From: an uncultured Siphonobacter sp.
GTDB lineage: Bacteria > Bacteroidota > Bacteroidia > Cytophagales > Spirosomataceae
NCBI GenBank assembly: GCA_913774715.1
Contig: CAJYHS010000142.1
Location: 1-53,678, forward strand
Length of the DNA stretch: 53,678 nucleotides
Direction of reading: 5' to 3'
Under the pieces are notes generated by a model. The model ran no database searches and had not been told where the DNA came from. It saw only the letters and a list, made by a program, of their open reading frames with translations. This document shows positions 7,589 through 15,300 of the stretch, piece after piece. A program made the translations under genes and the position numbers. Within the stretch, counting starts at the first letter, position 1, and each line of letters opens with the position of its first letter.

Positions 7589-9073
7589 TTACTTATAGCT
7601 GACATCATTCCAGCGAAGCTCATTCTTCAGCTGACGCAGGTTAGTGTCTTTATCAATCACGACCAGTTCGGTGTCGAACATATCGGCGAAATCCTCAATA
7701 TATTCGGTCGTCAGGTTTTGACTGTATACCGTGTGGTGAGCACCTCCGGCCAAAATCCAGGCTGCACAACCCGTTTGCATATCCGGCTGGGGTTTCCAGA
7801 GTACACGGGCTACGGGTAGTTTGGGTAACTCTTCCTGAGCGGCTACGGCTTCTACTTCGTTTACCAGAATACGGAAACGGTTTCCTACGTCGATTACCGA
7901 CACATTCAGAGCAGGTCCGCCCGCCGCGTTGAATACCAGACGCACGGGATCAGCCTTACCACCAATACCTAGCGGGTGAATCTCGCAGGAAGCCTGACCA
8001 TCCGCAATGGAGGGACAAATTTCCAGCATGTGTGAGCCCAGGACCAGGTTATTACCAGGGCTGAAGTGATAGGTATAATCTTCCATGAAGGAGTTACCGC
8101 CTTGCAGACCGCTCGCCATCGTTTTCATGGTACGAACCATCGCCGCCGTTTTCCAGTCGCCTTCGCCACCGAAACCGTATCCCGCCGCCATCAAACGTTG
8201 CGAGGCGATGCCGGGTAACTGAGCCATGCCGTGCAGATCTTCAAAAGTATCGGTATAGGCTTTGTAGTTACCATCTTCGAGGAAAGCCTTCATACCTAAT
8301 TCAATGCGAGCTGCTTCGCGAAGCGACTGACGGAACTGACCATCCTGACGTAAAGAAGCGGCTACTTTATACTCGTCTTCATAGACTGAAATCAACCGAT
8401 CAATTTCGGCGTCGGAGATTTGATTCACGACCTGAACCAGATCGCCAATGCCGTGGGTATTCACGGAGTAACCGAAGGTCATTTCAGCGGAAACTTTGTT
8501 TCCGTCCGTTACGGCTACGTACCGCATGTTATCGCCAAAACGAACGACTTTCATGCCCTGCATTTCGTAACGGGCTACCGATACCCGAGCCCAGACGCTG
8601 ATTTTCTGAATCACATCTTCCTGCTGCCAGTGGCCTACGACCACCTTGCGGTTCATTCGCATCCGGGACATCATGAAGCCAAATTCGCGGTCGCCGTGAG
8701 CGGACTGGTTCAGGTTCATGAAATCCATGTCGATGCTGCCCCAGGGAATATCCCGGTTAAACTGCGTGTGCAGGTGCAACATGGGTTTCTGCAAAGTTTT
8801 CAGACCCAGAATCCACATTTTTGCGGGTGAAAACGTGTGCATCCAGGTAATGATACCAGCACAGTTGGGAGATACGTTAGCATCCTGAACAATGCGGTAA
8901 ATTTCTTCGGTACTTTTCACGACGGGCTTGAAAACCACCCGCACCGGAAGGGAAGCATTTAAATGTTCGGCAATGGTTTTGGAATGTTCATCTACCTGAC
9001 GAAGCGTTTCTTCTCCGTATAAATGCTGGCTACCCGTTATGAACCAGATCTCAAACTGTTTTAAATCGAGCAT
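7589..9073 (-). CDS. araA: L-arabinose isomerase
   Basis: The 494-residue enzyme interconverts L-arabinose and L-ribulose. The four metal-binding residues known from the E. coli enzyme are visible in context: Glu304 (GGEGDWK), Glu331 (FMEDYTYHF), His348 (LGSHMLEI) and His446/447 (GGAHHTV). The N-terminal [14 protein letters not shown] signature is typical of the family. Length is normal. The gene sits between araB, 206 bp upstream across a cluster of hairpins, and araD. Regulation is probably through the Nudix-type AraR encoded at the head of the locus. Confidence 0.97.
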   Translation of the reverse strand: MLDLKQFEIWFITGSQHLYGEETLRQVDEHSKTIAEHLNASLPVRVVFKPVVKSTEEIYRIVQDANVSPNCAGIITWMHTFSPAKMWILGLKTLQKPMLHLHTQFNRDIPWGSIDMDFMNLNQSAHGDREFGFMMSRMRMNRKVVVGHWQQEDVIQKISVWARVSVARYEMQGMKVVRFGDNMRYVAVTDGNKVSAEMTFGYSVNTHGIGDLVQVVNQISDAEIDRLISVYEDEYKVAASLRQDGQFRQSLREAARIELGMKAFLEDGNYKAYTDTFEDLHGMAQLPGIASQRLMAAGYGFGGEGDWKTAAMVRTMKTMASGLQGGNSFMEDYTYHFSPGNNLVLGSHMLEICPSIADGQASCEIHPLGIGGKADPVRLVFNAAGGPALNVSVIDVGNRFRILVNEVEAVAAQEELPKLPVARVLWKPQPDMQTGCAAWILAGGAHHTVYSQNLTTEYIEDFADMFDTELVVIDKDTNLRQLKNELRWNDVSYK

Positions 9074-9129
9074 GATCTTGATTACTGAAAATCAGTTTAT
9101 TAATTAAGTAAATCGTTACAATTTTTATA

Positions 9130-9212
9130 CTGTTTCGGGATTAAAAATCCCGAAACAGATGGCTTTCGGATTGCAAATCCGAAAGAGCTAATAACAACCC
9201 CAGCGGGGTTTG
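9130..9212. repeat. Cluster of three palindromes between araB and araA (REP-like)
   Basis: Three hairpins follow one another. CTGTTTCGGGATT is inverted around a 3-base loop (9130-9158), CTTTCGGATT/AATCCGAAAG follows (about 9164-9186), and AACCCC/GGGGTT closes the set (about 9196-9210). All are perfect stems with tiny loops. There is no U-run, so they look more like repetitive extragenic palindromes or mRNA-processing structures than terminators. Weak relatives of the same words occur near 39120 and 45490. Confidence 0.6.
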
Positions 9213-9279
9213 ATACTAATAAGCCCGGGTTTGCGAGCGTAAGTCAGTAGCAGATTGGAATCCAACCTCGAAACACCGT

Positions 9280-10944
9280 TTAGGCGTGTCCTAACACGGC
9301 GGGTTCTTCTTTGCCAAACTCCACAAAATGACCTAAATCCAGGAATTTCTGGTAGAGCTTTTTATACACTTCTACCTTCTCCGGCTGCGGTTCATAAATC
9401 GCGTCGAAGCCCGAAGACATGGCCTCCTGAGCCTCGCCTACGTTGGCATGAACACCAGCAGCTACTGAAGCAAACATGGCCGCACCTAATGCACAAGCCT
9501 GATCGGACTTGGCAATCTTGATGGGCATATCCAGCACGTTCGCCAGCGTCTGCATCGCAAATGCCGACTTCCGGGCCACACCACCAATGGCAATCACCTG
9601 TTTAATGGGCACCCCTTCATTCACAAAACGATCCACGATATTTTTTGAACCGTAAGCCGTCGCTTCCACCAGAGCTTTAAACACCCGAGCGGTATCACTG
9701 CCCAGATTCAGACCCATGATGGCTCCTTTCAGGGTGTGGTTGGCATCCGGCGTGCGACGACCATTGAACCAGTCGATTGCCACGGGATCATTTTCCGTCA
9801 GGGGTAACTGAATCGCTTTTTCCGATAAATGCGGGATTAACTGCTTGCGGATGGTTTCAGCGGCTTCCTCGCCAAGTAACTCCCGCACGGGTTGCAGTAC
9901 TAGGCGTTGCAACCAGGCATAAATGTCGCCATAGGCTGACATGCCAGCTTCCATACCCAGCATACCCGGAATCACGGAACCATCCACCTGTCCACAAATG
10001 CCGCGAACCAGCAGATTACCAATTTCTTCCGTCGGAGCCACCAGCATATCGCAGGTGGATGTCCCGATTACTTTGCAAAGGGAATAGGCTTCAATGGTGC
10101 CACCCACGGCACCCATGTGAGCATCGAAGGCTCCTACGCCAATAACGGCCTGATCAGAAATGCCCAGTTTTTCGGCCCATTCTTTCGAGATTTGGCCCAT
10201 GGCTTCATCTGAAGTATAGGTATCCTGAAACAAACGATCACGCAAGCCAACCAATAATGGATCGAGCTGGGTCAGGAACTCTTCGGAAGGTAAGCCGCCG
10301 AAGTCTTCGTGCCAGAGAGCCTTATGCCCTGCTGCACAACGGCTGCGTTTCAGCGTTAATGGATTGGTGTTACCCGTCAATACGGCAGATACCCAGTCGC
10401 AATGTTCAATCCAGGAAAAAGCTTTTTCCCGTACCTGCTCATCGACCCGAAGCGTACGCAGAATTTTTGACCAGAACCATTCGGAAGAATAGATACCGCC
10501 CACGTATTTCGTAAAATCCAGATCCCAGGTATGAGCTAAATCATTGATTTCCTGAGCTTCTGCATTTGCTGTATGATCTTTCCAGAGAATAAACATCCCA
10601 TTCGGATTCTCAGCAAATTCTGGTAACAGAGCCAGTGGCGTTCCATTTTCATCCACGGGGCCGGGCGTTGAACCCGTCGTATCCACGGAAATACCCACTA
10701 CATTCTGACGAACCTCTTCTGAAGCCTCTTTCAGAGCTTCTTTAATAGTGTATTCCAGCCCTTCGAGGTAATCGAGCGGGTGCTGACGAAACTGCGAATG
10801 CGGGGCATCGCAATACAGGCCTTGCTTCCAGCGGGGATATTCATAGACGGCGGTTCCGATTTCTTCTCCCGTATGAGCGTTCAGTACGAGTGAGCGTACT
10901 GAATCCGTCCCATAATCAACGCCAATCACGTATTTAGCTGCCAT
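9280..10944 (-). CDS. araB: Ribulokinase (FGGY carbohydrate kinase)
   Basis: The 554-residue kinase phosphorylates L-ribulose to L-ribulose 5-phosphate with ATP. The N-terminal phosphate loop reads GVDYGTDSVRSLV (residues 8-20), the AraB-type SVDTTGSTPGPVDENG segment lies at about 86-101, and the catalytic-base aspartate is Asp274 in GVGAFDAHMGAVGG. The nucleotide-binding GGVARKSAF motif lies near residue 453. The length and the GSTP signature separate it from xylulokinase and glycerol kinase. It heads the catabolic genes, 75 bp downstream of araR on the same strand. A GTGT-N7-ACAC palindrome lies 13 bp before its start codon. Confidence 0.95.
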   Translation of the reverse strand: MAAKYVIGVDYGTDSVRSLVLNAHTGEEIGTAVYEYPRWKQGLYCDAPHSQFRQHPLDYLEGLEYTIKEALKEASEEVRQNVVGISVDTTGSTPGPVDENGTPLALLPEFAENPNGMFILWKDHTANAEAQEINDLAHTWDLDFTKYVGGIYSSEWFWSKILRTLRVDEQVREKAFSWIEHCDWVSAVLTGNTNPLTLKRSRCAAGHKALWHEDFGGLPSEEFLTQLDPLLVGLRDRLFQDTYTSDEAMGQISKEWAEKLGISDQAVIGVGAFDAHMGAVGGTIEAYSLCKVIGTSTCDMLVAPTEEIGNLLVRGICGQVDGSVIPGMLGMEAGMSAYGDIYAWLQRLVLQPVRELLGEEAAETIRKQLIPHLSEKAIQLPLTENDPVAIDWFNGRRTPDANHTLKGAIMGLNLGSDTARVFKALVEATAYGSKNIVDRFVNEGVPIKQVIAIGGVARKSAFAMQTLANVLDMPIKIAKSDQACALGAAMFASVAAGVHANVGEAQEAMSSGFDAIYEPQPEKVEVYKKLYQKFLDLGHFVEFGKEEPAVLGHA

Positions 10945-10956
10945 TAGTAGTTTAAA

Positions 10957-10971
10957 GTGTTAAGCTGACAC
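10957..10971. promoter_or_regulatory. Candidate AraR operator half-match upstream of araB
   Basis: GTGT-TAAGCTG-ACAC shares core and spacing with the longer palindrome upstream of araR. It sits 13 bp before the araB start codon, a position where a bound repressor could block initiation or elongation. Only four bases per arm match, so on its own it is weak. Confidence 0.35.
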
Positions 10972-11019
10972 ATTCTGATTACTTCATTAGTCAAAGACTA
11001 GAATTTATTTCAAACGACC

Positions 11020-11715
11020 TTAAAAATCAGCGATAAAATTCAGGAAAGCATTGAACTGCCGTTGATACCGCTCCTGGTCGAGTCGGTAGAGGACAGCTTT
11101 TTTGGTTATGCCCTGCTCATTCTTCTCTCCCGTATCTATTAATAGCTTGGTTGACAATATTTTACGGCTAAAATTCCGTCGATCAAACGAGTTACTATAG
11201 ATGGCTTCGTATAGACGCTGAAGCTGAGGAATAGTAAATTTTTCGGGTAACAATTCGAATCCAATCGGATGTAAAGCGGCCTTATAACGCAGTCGTTGCA
11301 GAGCCATCGTTACCATTCGGTCATGATCAAAGATGAGGGAAGGCTTTTTATCCAGACTTACCCAATACGCGTTATTTGCCCGAGCCAGCTCGGCATCGTG
11401 ATCGTGAATGTTAATAAGAGCATAAAAACTCACCGAAACGGTACGTTCCACTGGGTCACGACTGACTTCTCCAAAGGCCTGTAACTGCTCCATATAGACG
11501 TTTTCCAGCCCCGTTAGCTCATGCAAAATACGCTTCGCTCCTACTTCCAGATCCTCATTTACATTCATAAAACCACCCATCAGCGACCACTTTCCCTTTT
11601 CTGGCTCAAAATTTCGTTTGATGAGCAAGACTTTCAAGTCTTCGCCATCAAAGCCAAAAATGATACAATCGGTGGCGACCAATACGCGGTTATCGTGAGG
11701 GTACTGCTGAAGCAT
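11020..11715 (-). CDS. araR: Nudix-domain winged-helix transcriptional regulator of arabinose genes (AraR type)
   Basis: The 231-residue protein has an N-terminal Nudix fold (about 10-140) and a C-terminal winged helix (about 155-230, with KFTIPQLQRLYEAIY and the RRNFSRKIL recognition region). The Nudix box at 48-70 is degenerate: Gly48, Glu54, Arg62, Glu66 and Gly69 remain, but the first Glu of REUxEE is Ile63 and the last is Leu67. Hydrolase activity is therefore unlikely and ligand sensing more likely. This matches the Bacteroidetes family whose member BT0354 of Bacteroides thetaiotaomicron is an arabinose-responsive regulator. It lies directly upstream of araB and a perfect palindrome lies 38 bp before its start, so autoregulation is probable. 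Confidence 0.88.
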   Translation of the reverse strand: MLQQYPHDNRVLVATDCIIFGFDGEDLKVLLIKRNFEPEKGKWSLMGGFMNVNEDLEVGAKRILHELTGLENVYMEQLQAFGEVSRDPVERTVSVSFYALINIHDHDAELARANNAYWVSLDKKPSLIFDHDRMVTMALQRLRYKAALHPIGFELLPEKFTIPQLQRLYEAIYSNSFDRRNFSRKILSTKLLIDTGEKNEQGITKKAVLYRLDQERYQRQFNAFLNFIADF

Positions 11716-11752
11716 TCGTTAGGTGTATAGAGCTTAGGAATCGTATTGGGAG

Positions 11753-11777
11753 AAATCGTGTACAAATAACACGATTT
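11753..11777. promoter_or_regulatory. Candidate AraR operator (9-7-9 perfect inverted repeat)
   Basis: AAATCGTGT (11753-11761) and ACACGATTT (11769-11777) are perfect inverted copies around a 7-base spacer. The site lies 38 bp upstream of the regulator's start codon and 218 bp upstream of the divergent TraB-like gene. Size and symmetry fit a dimeric winged-helix regulator. The core GTGT-N7-ACAC recurs upstream of araB. Confidence 0.5.
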
Positions 11778-11994
11778 ACTTTATATTTCCATACTTTTCA
11801 CAAAAAAATTAATATTTACGGGCAGGCCGTTTCTATTACGATAGCATCAGCCTGCACTACTCATCTTTCCAATTAAAACTTTTTATTTCATCACAATCCA
11901 CCTACTACACCCATCAATTTTTTTTTTAAAAAATTCATTTCATTGTGTAACGTTTGATCACAGTCTGATACTAACTGTTCAAAAATCACTCGAA

Positions 11995-12855
11995 ATGAAA
12001 AAACTCAGCCTTATTATTGCTCTATTTATTACTAACATTTTTTCTACTGTGAAAGCTCAGGTAGCCACCGCCAGCCAATCCTTACTATGGGAAATCACAG
12101 GAAAAGAATTAACTAAACCATCGTATGTATTCGGTACCTTTCACATCATGTGCGAATCCGATTTCTTACTGAAGGAAAAAGTAATTACCTCTTTAAGTAA
12201 GACCGATCAGCTCGCCTTTGAAGTTAATTATACGGATCCCGAAGAAATGAAAGTCATGCAGAGCGGTATGCTTTCTACCCAAAAACTTAGCAGCAATTTG
12301 AATGAACAACAGATAGCCTTACTGGATTCGTCCCTCCGTAAGTATTACCAATTAACACTTCAGCAAGCTGACCACTTTTCAAATTCCCAGTTGATTTCAT
12401 TACTAGCCCTGAAATCTGTAGGGTGTTGCCGTTTAAAATCCTATGAATTAAATCTATTAAAGCAGGCTACGAAGGAAAATAAACCCGTGATTGGATTAGA
12501 AAAAGCAAAAGATCAGATGGAGGCTATTAATCGTTCTTATACTACCTCGAATCTGGCTATTTTATTAAGCTTAACTCCTGAATATAAACAAATGATCAAA
12601 GAAGCTACTGAGCTTTATAAAGCTGAGAAACATTTGGATCTGGCTTACGTAATGAACGACCCTCGTTTTACCAGTGACTTGCTACAACAACATACGTTGA
12701 CGAATCGCAATCAAAACTGGGCGAATCGAATGCCAACGGTAATGAGGCACAAAAGCACCTTTTTCGCCGTTGGAGCGGCTCATCTCGCTGGAGAAAATGG
12801 CGTAATTCAGTTACTTATAAATCAAGGCTACACGCTCAAACCCGTCCTCAACTAA
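11995..12855 (+). CDS. TraB/GumN family secreted protein
   Basis: The 286-residue protein starts with a signal peptide (about 1-21, ending in VKAQ). It carries the TraB/GumN hallmarks: GTFH near residue 47, a central helical region, the NRNQNWANRMP segment where the family has a conserved 'RN..W' motif, and a C-terminal FFAVGAAHLAGENGVIQLL with the AAH-GE-G pattern that resembles the GTFH half. Relatives of this fold (Tiki type) are thought to be metal-dependent proteases; activity here is inferred only. It is followed after 12 bp by an ECF sigma gene, suggesting a three-gene operon. It splits the arabinose locus but is on the opposite strand. Confidence 0.85.
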   Translation: MKKLSLIIALFITNIFSTVKAQVATASQSLLWEITGKELTKPSYVFGTFHIMCESDFLLKEKVITSLSKTDQLAFEVNYTDPEEMKVMQSGMLSTQKLSSNLNEQQIALLDSSLRKYYQLTLQQADHFSNSQLISLLALKSVGCCRLKSYELNLLKQATKENKPVIGLEKAKDQMEAINRSYTTSNLAILLSLTPEYKQMIKEATELYKAEKHLDLAYVMNDPRFTSDLLQQHTLTNRNQNWANRMPTVMRHKSTFFAVGAAHLAGENGVIQLLINQGYTLKPVLN

Positions 12856-12867
12856 ACCTATTGATCC

Positions 12868-13374
12868 GTGAACCATCGGGAGCAGGAATTTTTAAAACTC
12901 ATCGATCAACACAAGGGTATTATCCATAAAGTTTCCCGGATGTACATGGAAACTTCTGAAGATCAGGAAGATTTATTTCAGGAAATCATCTTACAGCTTT
13001 GGAAATCCTATGATTCTTTTCAGGGCAATAGTCTGTACTCCTCCTGGATGTACCGGGTTGCTTTAAATACCGCACTTACTTTTTTCAAAAAAGAAAAACG
13101 GAAACCTGATAATCAAAAAATACATCAGGAGATGGACTGGCAGGAAGACTCCAGTTCTTCCGAAAAAGAAACGCAACTGGATTATTTCTATCAGGCCGTT
13201 CAGCAGTTGAATCAAATTGAGAAAGCGTTGATCTTCCTTTTTCTGGAAGGACAATCTCACAAAGAAATTGCGGATAACCTGGGAATAACGGAAGGAAATG
13301 CTCGCGTGAAACTCAATCGAACAAAAGAAAAATTACAAACCTTAATTAAACAACAAGGCTATGAATTTAGATGA
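12868..13374 (+). CDS. ECF-type RNA polymerase sigma factor
   Basis: The 168-residue protein has region 2 at about residues 8-80 (SEDQEDLFQEIILQLWKSY and the melting segment SSWMYRVALN) and region 4 at about 115-165 (IEKALIFLFLEGQSHKEIA, then the recognition helix ITEGNARVKLNRTKEKL). No region 3 is present, as in ECF factors. The start is GTG, 12 bp after the TraB-like gene. The end overlaps the next gene by 14 bp, which suggests coupled synthesis with a membrane partner, as for sigma/anti-sigma pairs. Target promoters cannot be told from the sequence. Confidence 0.93.
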   Translation: MNHREQEFLKLIDQHKGIIHKVSRMYMETSEDQEDLFQEIILQLWKSYDSFQGNSLYSSWMYRVALNTALTFFKKEKRKPDNQKIHQEMDWQEDSSSSEKETQLDYFYQAVQQLNQIEKALIFLFLEGQSHKEIADNLGITEGNARVKLNRTKEKLQTLIKQQGYEFR

Positions 13375-13990
13375 TCTGCAAAAACAATGGAACGACAGTT
13401 CTTCGCAGTCAAAAACACCACTAGTATCAGTTAATTTTACTAAACCTACCAATAACGCCGTGTCTATTATTCAAAAAAATATGAGGAATGAGTTTTGGAT
13501 TCAGCTCTTCTGCTTTGCCTTCATTGGATTCCTAGCTCACTATTTAAGATTATCAAATGAAACTCAGGCGTTCTTTTATATAGTATACCCAGTTATGCTA
13601 ACTATTGCCGGTTATTATCTCTATAAGTTTTCAAAATTCTATCAATCAACGCTGGTTATGGATTATAATATGAAAGATAATTTGCAAAAATTATATTATG
13701 AATTAAAATTACATATTGAAATGTATAAAGCTTACAATTATAACCTTTCTATCTTTTTATTTCCGCTGCTAGGAATGCTCATTATTCAGGATTTATTTAC
13801 AAATCCCTTAAAAAGTATTTATGACTATCTTTCTACTCATACCATCGGTTTTCAAGAGATCCTATTAACCATTGCCGCTTTGGTTACAATAACCTTACTA
13901 ACGGAGTTAATTATTCGACAATGGGTTCAAATGTATTACGGTAAATACCTGTCTCAAATTGAAAAAACGATAAAGGATTTAGAAGAATAG
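13361..13990 (+). CDS. Membrane protein coupled to the ECF sigma factor, candidate anti-sigma factor
   Basis: The 209-residue protein begins with a short soluble part (MNLDDLQKQWN start, about 1-42), then hydrophobic helices at about 46-63, 70-90, 125-143 and 165-183, and a charged C-terminus. The N-terminal pattern is common in Bacteroidota proteins that follow ECF sigma genes. It overlaps the sigma gene by 14 bp. I see no zinc-type HxxxCxxC motif and no FecR domain, so an anti-sigma role rests on gene arrangement alone. A strong hairpin terminator follows within a few bases. Confidence 0.7.
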   Translation: MNLDDLQKQWNDSSSQSKTPLVSVNFTKPTNNAVSIIQKNMRNEFWIQLFCFAFIGFLAHYLRLSNETQAFFYIVYPVMLTIAGYYLYKFSKFYQSTLVMDYNMKDNLQKLYYELKLHIEMYKAYNYNLSIFLFPLLGMLIIQDLFTNPLKSIYDYLSTHTIGFQEILLTIAALVTITLLTELIIRQWVQMYYGKYLSQIEKTIKDLEE

Positions 13991-14027
13991 AAAAACGCAC
14001 TGACAGATCATTTGTCAGTGCGTTTTT
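13991..14027. terminator. Bidirectional terminator
   Basis: A 15-bp perfect stem (AAAAACGCACTGACA against its complement, 7-base loop) with a T-run on both strands lies between the convergent sigma-operon membrane gene and the GH43 gene. Confidence 0.9.
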
Positions 14028-14033
14028 CTATTC

Positions 14034-14960
14034 TTATTCAGATAACACAGGCCAGCCTTTTTTAAAATGTAGTCGTACGGTTCGCTGCTTTGATTTACCG
14101 TTATCTTCTGCATCGTAGTAATGAATGGAAACCAGTTTCTTCTCCTTCAGTAACCCTACATGCCCCGGCCCGATGTAACGCCCCGACGTACGAAGAACCA
14201 GGGTTCCTCCCCCTCTGGTTAAATCCTTACATTCCGCGTCCAGAAAAGGTCCAAGTGGGTTTTCTGAACGTCCCACGACGATATAATACGTGCTGTTGAC
14301 TCCTTTGCAGCATTGCCCATTATTGGCGAAAAGGTAATAATACTGGCCCTCTTTAATCAGGCAGGCTGCTTCCCAATCTGACATGTTCCCTCCGGCCACT
14401 TTCGTTACGCTGGCTCCAGCTTTCACTTTCCCCGTTGAAGCATCCAGTTCCACCGTTCCAATTCCGCCAAAATAAGAGCCATAGGTTAGGTAAATACGTC
14501 CGTCCGTATCCTGCAAAAGACTAGGGTCAATCGCATTAAATCCCTTCCGATCTTTGGACTCTATCACCATTCCTTCGTCTTTCCATTGATAATCCGGGGA
14601 TTTCTGATCCAGGGTGACATTAGTTGCCAATCCTAAAGCAGAGGTTGAAGAACCAAAGGTGGAGCAGGAATAATAGAGGTAATATTTCCCATTCATTTTC
14701 AGAAGATCAGGAGCCCAGAAGTGGCCTTTAAAGCCCGGAACGCTGGCATTCACCCATTCTGGCCAGGTTCCTTTCTTAAATACCGGCTCCGCTAACTGCC
14801 AATTTTTGAGATCAGTAGAAGTCTGAACGGTGATACCGTTTCCCGTGGAGAAAAAGTAATACTTCCCGGCGTCGTAAATGATTGTGCTGGGGTCATGCGA
14901 GGCGGGATCCTGAGCTAATACCCACAGCGGGAATAGCAGGAAGGAGAGCATTCGTACCAT
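14034..14960 (-). CDS. GH43 arabinan endo-1,5-alpha-L-arabinosidase-like enzyme, secreted
   Basis: The 308-residue protein has a short signal peptide (about 1-16). It is a single five-bladed beta-propeller GH43 domain. The three catalytic acids are readable: Asp23 in SHDPS (base), Asp145 in NAIDPSLL (pKa modulator) and Glu197 in SDWEAAC (acid). GPGHVGLL near the C-terminus holds the histidine that binds the central calcium in relatives. GHFWAPDLL near residue 80 is also typical. It fits the arabinanase-like GH43 group and would cut alpha-1,5-arabinan in the periplasm or outside. It forms its own transcription unit in the locus, ending at 13991-14027. An exo-acting specificity cannot be excluded. 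Confidence 0.9.
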   Translation of the reverse strand: MVRMLSFLLFPLWVLAQDPASHDPSTIIYDAGKYYFFSTGNGITVQTSTDLKNWQLAEPVFKKGTWPEWVNASVPGFKGHFWAPDLLKMNGKYYLYYSCSTFGSSTSALGLATNVTLDQKSPDYQWKDEGMVIESKDRKGFNAIDPSLLQDTDGRIYLTYGSYFGGIGTVELDASTGKVKAGASVTKVAGGNMSDWEAACLIKEGQYYYLFANNGQCCKGVNSTYYIVVGRSENPLGPFLDAECKDLTRGGGTLVLRTSGRYIGPGHVGLLKEKKLVSIHYYDAEDNGKSKQRTVRLHFKKGWPVLSE

Positions 14961-15249
14961 GGTTTTTCAGATTTAGAGGTATAGTGAAAAGGTAGCTTTT
15001 ATGGGAGTGATCTTAGTACCCCAGAAAAGCAGTATTTACATCAACGGTTATTTCATCCTTTAGTGAGGGTATCTTACTCGGGAATCAGATAAATGCAGAG
15101 CCTTAAACGACTCGAAACTCCCGATAAGGCTCTTCGCTGTACTTTAAATGATAGTCGAGAAATTTATTCGCACGTAGTGACAGGTATTACTTGAGAATGC
15201 AATACGGCTGTTGTCTACGATTTTACTACCTGATTTCCATAAAAAAATG
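14961..15249. other. Intergenic region between GH43 and GH51 genes, with a stem-loop
   Basis: No gene is seen. AGAGCCTTA (15097-15105) pairs with TAAGGCTCT (15125-15133) across a 19-base loop. No TAnnTTTG octamer was found on the minus strand, so the promoter of the GH43 gene was not located. Confidence 0.35.
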
Positions 15250-15276
15250 AAGGCCGGGATTACCAAACCCGGCCTT
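15250..15276 (-). terminator. Terminator of the GH51 pair
   Basis: AAGGCCGGG and CCCGGCCTT form a 9-bp stem. On the minus strand it is followed by a run of seven T residues, a classic intrinsic terminator for the minus-strand GH51 genes. Confidence 0.88.
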
Positions 15277-15300
15277 TGTACTTACCAACGTAGCCAAGTA

